DNA of 10,872 bases from Candidatus Gallimonas caecicola (GTDB lineage: Bacteria; Bacillota; Clostridia; Christensenellales; Borkfalkiaceae), in assembly GCA_904394195.1 (NCBI GenBank), contig CAJFNH010000028.1:1-10872 (forward strand), in the 5' to 3' direction. A program made the translations under genes and the position numbers. Under the pieces are notes generated by a model, which did not search any database, was not told the origin of the DNA, and saw only the letters and a program-made list of their open reading frames with translations. Position 1 is the first letter of the stretch. Every line of letters begins with the position of its first letter. Below are positions 1-5,853 of this stretch, one piece after another.

Positions 1-2
1 CC

Positions 3-818
3 GTCGCGTTGCGCCTGTACGGCACCTTTATCGCCGCGCCCCAATGGAATAAAGACGAGCAGTATCTGCCCCTGCGCTGCGAGCTGGAGTGCGTGGCGAC
101 GCGCGAGGAGGTCAAAACGCTTCCCGCCGACGAGCTCAACCGCCGCGTGCATGCGGCGCTGCAGCGCGACGATTACGCCTATCAGCGCGCCAAGGGCATC
201 GAGCTCAAGAGCCCCCGCCGCGCGGACGGGCTGCACAATATCCTCTATCAGTGCCCTCATTGCGGCAGGGAATTTCAGATGTACTCGCAGGGCACGCGCC
301 TGTGGTGCGCCGCCTGCGGCAAGGCTTGGCAGATGAGCACCTTCTGCGAACTCTCCGCCGAGGAAGGGGAGACGGAGTTCCGCTATATCCCGGACTGGAT
401 GGCGTGGGAGCGCGAAAACGTGCGCCGCGAGGTGCGCGAGGGGCGCTACCGCTTCGAGGCGGAAGTCACCGTGCACACCCTTCCCAACGCAAAGCGCTTT
501 TACGACCAGGGCAGGGGCAGACTGGTGCAGACGAGCGAGGGGACCTTCCTTACCTGCACGGCGTACGGCGAACGGCGCGAACTCGCCTGGGCGGGCACCG
601 AGCTGGAGAGCGTACATATCGAATACGACTATCCCTACCGCAAGGACAAGTATAAGAAGAATATCTTCGGCGACTGCATCGACATTTCCACGCGGGACGA
701 CAGCTACTGGCTGCACCCCGTCGGCATGCGCGATCAGCTCACCAAGATCTCGCTCGCCACGGAGGAGATCTATCTGTTCGCCAAGGAGAAAGTCAGAGAA
801 CGCGGCAAAAAGCAATGA
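3..818 (+). CDS. C-terminal part of probable PlsC-type acyltransferase with zinc-ribbon tail (5' truncated by window edge)
   Basis: The frame is open to the left edge. A TTG at 9 could start it, but it has no ribosome binding site, so I read it as the 3' portion of a longer gene. About 272 codons are visible, ending in TGA at 816-818. The opening residues (GTFIAAPQWNK, then a helix ending DELNRRVHAAL and DDYAYQRAKGIE) resemble, from memory, the tail after the catalytic domain in Clostridial 1-acylglycerol-3-phosphate acyltransferase-like proteins. A four-cysteine zinc ribbon follows, with Cys codons at 252, 261, 306 and 315 (CPHCG and CAACG). The last ~150 residues are charged and soluble, with no membrane segment. 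The catalytic HX4D motif would lie upstream of the window, so the enzymatic role is inferred. A terminator follows within ten bases, so this is the last gene of its transcript. Moderate confidence in the family, high confidence that it is coding. Confidence 0.72.
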   Translation, partial: VALRLYGTFIAAPQWNKDEQYLPLRCELECVATREEVKTLPADELNRRVHAALQRDDYAYQRAKGIELKSPRRADGLHNILYQCPHCGREFQMYSQGTRLWCAACGKAWQMSTFCELSAEEGETEFRYIPDWMAWERENVRREVREGRYRFEAEVTVHTLPNAKRFYDQGRGRLVQTSEGTFLTCTAYGERRELAWAGTELESVHIEYDYPYRKDKYKKNIFGDCIDISTRDDSYWLHPVGMRDQLTKISLATEEIYLFAKEKVRERGKKQ

Positions 819-824
819 ATGAAT

Positions 825-855
825 CGCCCCGTCTGCGGACGGGGCGTTGCTTTGT
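825..855 (+). terminator. Intrinsic terminator after the acyltransferase-like gene
   Basis: A perfect 9-bp stem (825-833 with 838-846, CGCCCCGTC/GACGGGGCG) closes a four-base loop TGCG and is followed by the T-rich run TTGCTTTG. It starts seven bases after the stop codon. The tail is an imperfect T-tract, so efficiency may be partial. The rest of 819-1041 holds only the next gene's promoter and ribosome binding site; I see no gene in it. Confidence 0.75.
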
Positions 856-980
856 CCTGTCCGGTTTCCGTTTTTGGGAACTCCCATGACGGGGCTGTCG
901 GTCCGAATGGGGAAAAGGGGAAGGGGGAAAGAGGTGTGGCCTCCGTCGTGTGCGCGGGGAGGGCGGAGCGGTCAATGCGC

Positions 981-1009
981 TTGACTTTTTTTTGCAAACG
1001 TGATACATT
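981..1009 (+). promoter_or_regulatory. Extended -10 sigma-A promoter of the antiporter gene
   Basis: -35 TTGACT (981-986), 17-bp spacer, and -10 TACATT (1004-1009) preceded by TG at 1001-1002, giving TGaTACATT. The predicted start near 1016 leaves a leader of about 26 nt with AAAGGAGG at 1027-1034, seven bases before the ATG at 1042. Confidence 0.7.
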
Positions 1010-1041
1010 GAAATGCGCAAAGACACAAAGGAGGAGAGGGG

Positions 1042-2022
1042 ATGCTCTGGCTGTGGATTATTCTCATTGTGATCGGGCTTGTGCTCCTCGTCAAGGGAGC
1101 GGACTTTTTTGTGGACGGTGCGGCGGGCATTGCCGGAAAGTGCCGGATCTCTCCTCTTGTCATCGGGCTCACGGTCGTTGCGTTCGGCACGTCCATGCCC
1201 GAACTCGCCGTTTCGGTCACCTCTGCCGCAACAGACGCTTCCGATCTGTCCATCGGCAACGTGGTGGGCAGCAATATAGCCAATATCCTGCTCATCCTCG
1301 GCGTTTCCGCGCTCATCTGCAAGCTCCCCGTGCGCAGATCTTCTCTCGTTCTGGATACCCCCGTTCTGCTGCTTGCAAGCGTTCTCCTCATCGGTCTGGG
1401 CGTCTGGGGCAAAGCGCTCGAATGGTGGGACGGGCTCATCTTCCTTGCCGTGTTTTCCGTCTATATGTTCTTTCTTCTGCGCGGGGCGCGCAAGGGCGGT
1501 CAGCAGGAGCCGGAGCAAGAAAAGACGCCCAAGACCCGTCTCGGCATATGGTATTCGGCGCGTAAAGCGCAGACATGGTTTCTTATTCTCATCACGCTCC
1601 TCGGGCTTGGTATGGTCGTGGGCGGCGGTACGCTGCTGGTGGAAGGCGCCAAATACATTGCGCGCGAGGCGGGCATGTCCGAGCGTGTCATCGGGCTTAC
1701 GGTCGTTGCTGTGGGGACCTCTTTGCCCGAGCTCGTTACTTCGGTGGTGGCGGCGGCAAAGCGCCAGACGGATATCGCCGTCGGCAATATCATCGGCAGC
1801 AATATCTTCAACATTTTGTTTATCGCGGGCATTTCTTCGCTCGTCGCGCCGCTGGAGTTCCGCATGACGGACAACCTGATCGACGCACTCGTCGCGCTCG
1901 CCGCGGCGCTGCTGTTGTATTTTCTCGCCATGTTCGACGGTCATCGTCTGGGCAGGGCCGCGGGCGTGGTGTTTTTATTGGGCTATGCCGCCTATTACGT
2001 CTATCTGTTCCTGCCCGCATAG
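1042..2022 (+). CDS. Calcium/sodium antiporter, YrbG/CaCA family
   Basis: Integral membrane cation antiporter that exchanges Ca2+ (or Na+) against Na+, H+ or K+. The 326 residues match the usual length for YrbG-type proteins. The sequence is an internal duplication, as in the CaCA superfamily. The first half carries GLTVVAFGTSMPE (residues 42-54) and GNVVGSN (72-78). The second carries GLTVVAVGTSLPE (218-230) and GNIIGSN (248-254). These are the two alpha repeats, whose acidic residues (Glu54, Glu230) bind the ion. Hydrophobic segments flank them in each half, and a hydrophilic, charged loop (about residues 148-176) joins the halves. The ATG at 1042 is set by AAAGGAGG at seven bases' spacing. 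The gene has its own promoter. No convincing terminator follows directly, so transcription may run into the structured region that precedes the ABC genes. Ion preference cannot be read from sequence. Confidence 0.95.
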   Translation: MLWLWIILIVIGLVLLVKGADFFVDGAAGIAGKCRISPLVIGLTVVAFGTSMPELAVSVTSAATDASDLSIGNVVGSNIANILLILGVSALICKLPVRRSSLVLDTPVLLLASVLLIGLGVWGKALEWWDGLIFLAVFSVYMFFLLRGARKGGQQEPEQEKTPKTRLGIWYSARKAQTWFLILITLLGLGMVVGGGTLLVEGAKYIAREAGMSERVIGLTVVAVGTSLPELVTSVVAAAKRQTDIAVGNIIGSNIFNILFIAGISSLVAPLEFRMTDNLIDALVALAAALLLYFLAMFDGHRLGRAAGVVFLLGYAAYYVYLFLPA

Positions 2023-2060
2023 GACGCGCCGAACAGCCGCACATTGCGCTCCGTTCCGAC

Positions 2061-2087
2061 GAGCCTTAGCTCAAAGATTTTTGTGAA
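2061..2087 (+). repeat. 27-nt direct repeat, copy 1
   Basis: Matches 2277-2303 at 26 of 27 positions; the single difference is A versus T in the four-base loop (CTTA/CTTT). Each copy is GAGC-loop-GCTC followed by AAAGATTTTTGTGAA. Here the local stem is only 4 bp, so this copy is a weak terminator at best. Its 3' portion is complementary to 2262-2280, making it the likely 5' strand of a long-range stem. Confidence 0.85.
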
Positions 2088-2261
2088 CAAGCTATAAATC
2101 ACGCCGCAAGGAAGGTTGCCTTCCGCAGCGGGACCCAATTTGCGCATACCTGTGCTTATGGGGAAAGGTGAATGTGCAGGGGGCTATAATTGAAAGCCCC
2201 AATATCCCCTGCACAGAGGAAAACGAGCCGCAGTCTCGCCGCGGCGGTGTTTTCCTGAATC

Positions 2262-2302
2262 TCACGAAAAATATTTGAGCCTTTGCTCAAAGATTTTTGT
2301 GA
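2262..2302 (+). terminator. Long-stem terminator/attenuator in the ABC operon leader
   Basis: The 5' arm 2262-2280 pairs with 2285-2302 around the loop CTTT. It contains a perfect TTTGAGC/GCTCAAA stem (2274-2280 with 2285-2291), then one mismatch, AAAAAT/ATTTTT, one bulged G, and TCAC/GTGA. The core stem is followed by G and a run of five T (2294-2298), the form of an intrinsic terminator. It also reads as a terminator on the minus strand. It ends 20 bases before the ABC gene start, so if it forms, the operon should be switched off. Confidence 0.65.
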
Positions 2303-2303
2303 A
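2277..2303 (+). repeat. 27-nt direct repeat, copy 2
   Basis: Second copy, 216 bases downstream of the first. It is the loop and 3' arm of the terminator hairpin. Keeping the loop sequence nearly identical as well suggests a recent segmental duplication, or selection on more than pairing. Confidence 0.85.
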
Positions 2304-2322
2304 TATACACGAGGTACTCATT

Positions 2323-4041
2323 TTGAAGCATCTGTTTTCCTGCATGAAAGCATATCGGGCGGAGGCGATCCTCTCGCCCCTTTTCAAGTTGTGCGAAGCG
2401 TGCATGGAGCTGCTCGTCCCCCTGGTCGTTGCCGCCATCGTGGATGTCGGCATTGCGTCGGGGGACGTGACATATATCGTCACCCGCTGTCTCATCCTTG
2501 TGGCGTTCGGCGTGGCGGGGCTGGCGTTTGCGCTCACCGCGCAGTTCTTTGCGGCAAAGGCGGCGGTGGGCATGTCGGCAGAGTTGCGCCGCAGGCTGTT
2601 CGACAAGCTGCAGTCCTTTTCCTATACGCAGATCGACGAAATGGGCACGGCGACGATGATCACCCGCATGACGAGCGACGTCAATCAGGTGCAGGCGGGG
2701 GTGAACATGACGCTGCGCCTTCTGCTGCGTTCGCCCATCGTGGTGCTCGGCGCCATGGTCATGGCGTTTACGGTGGACTGGGCGGCGGCGCTCGTGTTCG
2801 TTGCCGTCACGCCCGTTCTGGCGGCGTCGGTCATCGGCATCATGGCCGCGACCATCCCCATGTACAAGAGGGTACAGGGCAGGATGGACGGCGTCTACCT
2901 TGCCACGCGTGAAAATCTTGCGGGTGTGCGTGTTCTGCGCGCTTTTTGCAAGGAGGAGGACGAGGAGCGTGAATTTGCCGCGCGCAACGCCGCGCTGCGC
3001 AGGGAACAGAAGCGCGCGGGGCGCGTTTCCGCCCTCACAAATCCGCTCACCTATGCGCTCATCAGCCTTGCTTCCATTGTGCTCGTGTGGGTGGGCGGCG
3101 TGCGCGTGGACGGCGGGATCCTGCTGCAGGGCGACGTGATCGCGCTGTACAGCTACCTCTCCATCATTCTGGTGGAGCTCATCAAGTTTGCCAATCTCAT
3201 CTTCACCGTCTCCAAGGCGATCTCCTGCGAGAAGCGCATCGAGGCGGTGCTGGAGCAGGAGGGTGAGCCCGCCATTCTCGCGCCGGAGGGCGGAGCGGGC
3301 GGCGACGGCGCTCCCGCATTTGCCTTTGAAGATGTCACCTTCGCCTATCACGGCGGCGGTGCGCCCGCGCTGCACAACGTCTCGTTCAGCGCAAAACGGG
3401 GCGAGACGGTGGGCATCCTGGGCGGGACGGGCTCGGGCAAGACGACGCTCATCAGCCTTTTGCCCCGCTTCTATCCCGCCAGCCGCGGCACGGTGCGCCT
3501 GAACGGAGTGGACGTCAACGCCATTCCCGCCGCACAGCTGCGCGAGCGCGTGGGGGTGGTGCCGCAGAAGGCGGTGCTCTTCAAGGGGACCATCCGTTCC
3601 AACCTGCTCTGGGGCAGGGGGGACGCCACGGACGAGGAGCTCATGCGCGCCGCCCGCATCGCGCAGGCGGAGGACGTCATTGCCGCCAAGGGCGGGCTGG
3701 ACGGCGAGATCGAGCAGGAGGGCAAGAATCTTTCGGGCGGGCAGCGCCAGCGGCTGACCATCGCGCGCGCGCTCGTGCGCCGGCCCGAGGTGCTCATCCT
3801 GGACGACAGCTCCTCCGCCCTCGACTACGCGACGGACGCACGCCTGCGCAAGGCGCTCTCGGCAATGGACTGCACCGTCATCGTCGTCTCGCAGCGTACG
3901 GCGTCCGTGCGCCATGCGGACAAGATCGTGGTGCTCGACGACGGCGGCATCGCCGGCATCGGCACCCACGAGGAATTGCTGGAACGGTGCGAGGTGTACC
4001 GCGAGATCGCCGCTTCGCAGGAAAAGGAGGGCGCGCTGTGA
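2323..4041 (+). CDS. ABC exporter half-transporter, degenerate ATP-site subunit (LmrC/BmrC/TM287-like)
   Basis: Multidrug- or lipid-type ABC exporter subunit acting in the membrane as a heterodimer with the next gene. I choose TTG at 2323 (572 aa): GAGGT at 2311-2315 sits seven bases upstream, and the protein then begins MKHLFSCMKAYRAEAI, as relatives do. A frame start at 2275 would lie inside the terminator hairpin. The six-helix membrane domain covers roughly residues 1-300 and the nucleotide-binding domain begins near 333, with A-loop Tyr342, Walker A GGTGSGKT (367-374) and signature LSGGQ (470-474). Walker B ends LILDD, so the catalytic glutamate is replaced by Asp495, and the switch histidine is Gln524 (VVSQR). 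These are the hallmark losses of the non-catalytic site in heterodimeric exporters. The last four bases overlap the partner's GTG start. The substrate is unknown; the upstream leader RNA suggests control by attenuation. Confidence 0.93.
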   Translation: MKHLFSCMKAYRAEAILSPLFKLCEACMELLVPLVVAAIVDVGIASGDVTYIVTRCLILVAFGVAGLAFALTAQFFAAKAAVGMSAELRRRLFDKLQSFSYTQIDEMGTATMITRMTSDVNQVQAGVNMTLRLLLRSPIVVLGAMVMAFTVDWAAALVFVAVTPVLAASVIGIMAATIPMYKRVQGRMDGVYLATRENLAGVRVLRAFCKEEDEEREFAARNAALRREQKRAGRVSALTNPLTYALISLASIVLVWVGGVRVDGGILLQGDVIALYSYLSIILVELIKFANLIFTVSKAISCEKRIEAVLEQEGEPAILAPEGGAGGDGAPAFAFEDVTFAYHGGGAPALHNVSFSAKRGETVGILGGTGSGKTTLISLLPRFYPASRGTVRLNGVDVNAIPAAQLRERVGVVPQKAVLFKGTIRSNLLWGRGDATDEELMRAARIAQAEDVIAAKGGLDGEIEQEGKNLSGGQRQRLTIARALVRRPEVLILDDSSSALDYATDARLRKALSAMDCTVIVVSQRTASVRHADKIVVLDDGGIAGIGTHEELLERCEVYREIAASQEKEGAL

Positions 4042-5777
4042 ACAAACGCGATACCTTCCGGAATATCCTGCGCTACCTCAAGCCGCACGCCGCCCTGCTC
4101 GCCGTCAGCGTGCTTTGCGCGCTCGTGACCGTTGCGGCGCAGCTCGCCGTTCCCTTCCTGGTCGGTCAGGCGATCGATTTGATCGTCGGCGCGGGCAATG
4201 TGGATTTTCCCGCCATCTTCCGCATCTTTATCGTCATCGGCGTCTGCATCGCGGCTGCGTTTGCCGCGCAGTATGCAATGAGCCTGATCAACAACCGCGT
4301 CGTCTATCATCTGCTTTCCGACGTGCGCACGGACACCTTCGGCAAGCTCCAGCGTCTGCCCCTGAAATATCTTGACAGCCATGCCTACGGCGAGGTGTCC
4401 GGCACTCTGCTTACGGACGCCGAACAGTTTGCCGACGGGTTGCTTCTGGGCTTCACGCAGCTCTTTACGGGCGTTGTGACCATTCTGGGCGTGCTCGTCA
4501 TCCTCTTCGTGCTGCGCTGGGAGGTGGCGCTCGTCGTGGTGCTCGTCACGCCGCTCTCGCTGTTTGCGGCACGCTTCATCTCCTCGCACACCTACAGGAC
4601 CTTCCGGCAGCAGGCGCAGGTACGCGCCGAGCAGACGGCGTTCATCGACGAAGCCATCGGCAACCTGAAGGTGGTCAAGGCGTACACGCATGAGGACGAG
4701 AACGCGCAGTTCTTTGCGCAGCAGAACGAGGAGTACCGCAAGTGCTCGCTGCGCGCCCTCTTTTATTCCTCCATGCCCAATCCCGTCACCCGCTTTGTCA
4801 ACTCCCTCGTCTATGCGGGCGTGGCGCTCACGGGGGCGTTGCTCGTCATCGCTACGGCAGGCACGGCGCTGCCCTTCACGGTGGGCGCGCTCACGACCTG
4901 CCTCTCCTATTGCAACCAATATACCAAGCCCTTCAACGAGATCACCGAAGTGCTCGCCGAATTTCAGAACGCGCTCGCCTGCGCGGGGCGCATCTTTGCG
5001 CTGCAGGGCGAGGAAGAACAGCCCTCGGACGCGGGAAAGCAGGAGCTGGGCAGGGCAAAGGGGGAGGTGGCGCTGGAGGACGTGTCCTTCTCCTACCGCC
5101 CCGAACAGCCGCTCATCGAACACTTCAGCGTGCGCGTGGGGGCGGGCAGACGGGTCGCCATCGTCGGCCCCACGGGGTGCGGCAAGACGACCGTCATCAA
5201 CCTTCTGATGCGTTTTTACGATGTGAACGGCGGCAGCATCTCCGTGGACGGGGTGGACGTGCGCGACATGACGCGCGCCTCCCTGCGCCGCAACTACGGC
5301 ATGGTGCTGCAGGAGACGTGGCTCAAACGCGCCACCGTGCGCGAAAATCTGTGCATGGGGCGCTCCGACTGCACGCAGGAGGAGATGATCGCCGCGGCAA
5401 AGGCGGTGCACGCGCACGGCTTTATCCGCCGCCTGCCCAAGGGGTACGATACCGTCATCGGCGGCGAAGGAGCCCTTTCCGAAGGACAGAAACAGCTCCT
5501 GTGCGTGGCGCGCGTGATGATCTGCCGCCCGCCCATGCTCATCCTGGACGAGGCGACGAGCAATATCGATACGCGCACCGAGCGCCTGGTGCAGGACGCC
5601 TTCGCGCGGCTGATGGAGGGCAGAACGTGCTTCATCGTCGCCCACCGCCTGTCCACCATCCAAAACGCCGACCTCATCCTTGTGATGCGCGACGGGCATA
5701 TCGTCGAACAGGGCACGCACGAGCAGCTCCTGCAAAAGAACGGCTTTTACGCGGAGCTGTATCACGCGCAATTTTAA
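4038..5777 (+). CDS. ABC exporter half-transporter, catalytic-site subunit (LmrD/BmrD/TM288-like)
   Basis: Partner subunit of the preceding gene, 579 aa, starting at GTG 4038, which overlaps the upstream stop as GTGA. AAAAGGAGGG at 4022-4031 supports this start, and the overlap suggests translational coupling and 1:1 synthesis. Six-helix membrane domain first, then a nucleotide-binding domain from about residue 343: Walker A GPTGCGKT (377-384, Lys383), variant signature LSEGQ (480-484), Walker B LILDE with catalytic Glu505, and switch His536 (VAHR). The defects are complementary. The canonical site uses this subunit's Glu505/His536 with the partner's LSGGQ; the degenerate site uses the partner's Asp495/Gln524 with this LSEGQ. 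That pattern is known from LmrCD, BmrCD and TM287/288 and strongly implies an obligate heterodimer. A strong terminator follows, so the operon appears to be two genes. Confidence 0.94.
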   Translation: MNKRDTFRNILRYLKPHAALLAVSVLCALVTVAAQLAVPFLVGQAIDLIVGAGNVDFPAIFRIFIVIGVCIAAAFAAQYAMSLINNRVVYHLLSDVRTDTFGKLQRLPLKYLDSHAYGEVSGTLLTDAEQFADGLLLGFTQLFTGVVTILGVLVILFVLRWEVALVVVLVTPLSLFAARFISSHTYRTFRQQAQVRAEQTAFIDEAIGNLKVVKAYTHEDENAQFFAQQNEEYRKCSLRALFYSSMPNPVTRFVNSLVYAGVALTGALLVIATAGTALPFTVGALTTCLSYCNQYTKPFNEITEVLAEFQNALACAGRIFALQGEEEQPSDAGKQELGRAKGEVALEDVSFSYRPEQPLIEHFSVRVGAGRRVAIVGPTGCGKTTVINLLMRFYDVNGGSISVDGVDVRDMTRASLRRNYGMVLQETWLKRATVRENLCMGRSDCTQEEMIAAAKAVHAHGFIRRLPKGYDTVIGGEGALSEGQKQLLCVARVMICRPPMLILDEATSNIDTRTERLVQDAFARLMEGRTCFIVAHRLSTIQNADLILVMRDGHIVEQGTHEQLLQKNGFYAELYHAQF

Positions 5778-5793
5778 CATATCTCATGTGTTT

Positions 5794-5826
5794 GCGCACG
5801 GATTTTGTTCCGTGCGCTTTACTTTT
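5794..5826 (+). terminator. Strong intrinsic terminator of the ABC operon
   Basis: A perfect 9-bp stem GCGCACGGA/TCCGTGCGC (5794-5802 with 5809-5817) closes the loop TTTTGT and is followed by TTTACTTTTTTT. It lies 16 bases after the stop codon at 5775-5777. Its T-tract doubles as the -35 region of the next promoter. Confidence 0.9.
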
Positions 5827-5846
5827 TTTGCGGAGTATGTTACAAT
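5818..5846 (+). promoter_or_regulatory. Extended -10 promoter of the CLC gene, overlapping the terminator tail
   Basis: -35 TTTACT (5818-5823), 17-bp spacer, and -10 TACAAT (5841-5846) with TG at 5838-5839, giving TGtTACAAT. It has the same architecture as the antiporter promoter. The expected transcription start (about 5853) falls on or next to the ATG at 5854. Confidence 0.6.
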
Positions 5847-5853
5847 GCCCACT

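Larger units (their letters stand above)
2061..2303 (+). ncRNA. Structured leader RNA of the ABC exporter operon, candidate riboswitch or attenuator (family not recognised)
   Basis: This non-coding stretch between the antiporter and the ABC genes is dense in self-complementarity. A possible closing stem pairs 2069-2086 with 2262-2280 (18 bp, one bulge, one mismatch). Inside lie four local hairpins: A, 2102-2130 (GGAAGG/CCTTCC core with three-base loop, extended by an imperfect 6-bp stem); B, 2142-2155 (GCGCA/TGTGC); C, 2173-2215 (perfect 10-bp TGTGCAGGGG/CCCCTGCACA, with an inner GCT/AGC); D, 2217-2256 (perfect 8-bp AGGAAAAC/GTTTTCCT plus inner GCCGC/GCGGC). An alternative pairs 2125-2134 with 2233-2242. 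The 3' strand of the closing stem is also the 5' arm of the downstream terminator hairpin, so the two are mutually exclusive. I see no convincing promoter just upstream, so it may be transcribed by read-through from the antiporter. Pairings were found by eye; no Rfam family is asserted. Confidence 0.6.

Noticed and set aside
819..1565. A 248-codon + strand frame directly after the first gene
   Set aside because: Starts on the terminator, overlaps the antiporter in another frame, and its translation is Arg/Ser-rich with no motif.
2161..2178. Resemblance to 6S RNA or a cobalamin riboswitch in AAAGGTGAATGTG
   Set aside because: The 6S similarity is a short complement match only, and the cobalamin core boxes do not follow in order; not enough to name a family.
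2185..2190. TATAAT inside the leader RNA as a promoter for the ABC operon
   Set aside because: It lies in the loop of hairpin 2173-2215, has no -35 at 16-18 bp (GGAAAG) and no TGn extension; TATAAA at 2093-2098 likewise lacks a -35.
2275..2322. Upstream start (TTG 2275) for the first ABC gene
   Set aside because: It would place the start inside the terminator hairpin without a ribosome binding site; TTG 2323 has GAGGT at good spacing and matches the family N-terminus.
2287..5780. Two long minus-strand frames (2287-3969 and 3825-5780)
   Set aside because: Exact shadows of the two ABC genes, low-complexity Arg/His/Asp composition, no family features.
5788..5853. GTG 5788 start for the CLC gene
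   Set aside because: This region is the ABC operon terminator and the promoter, not coding.
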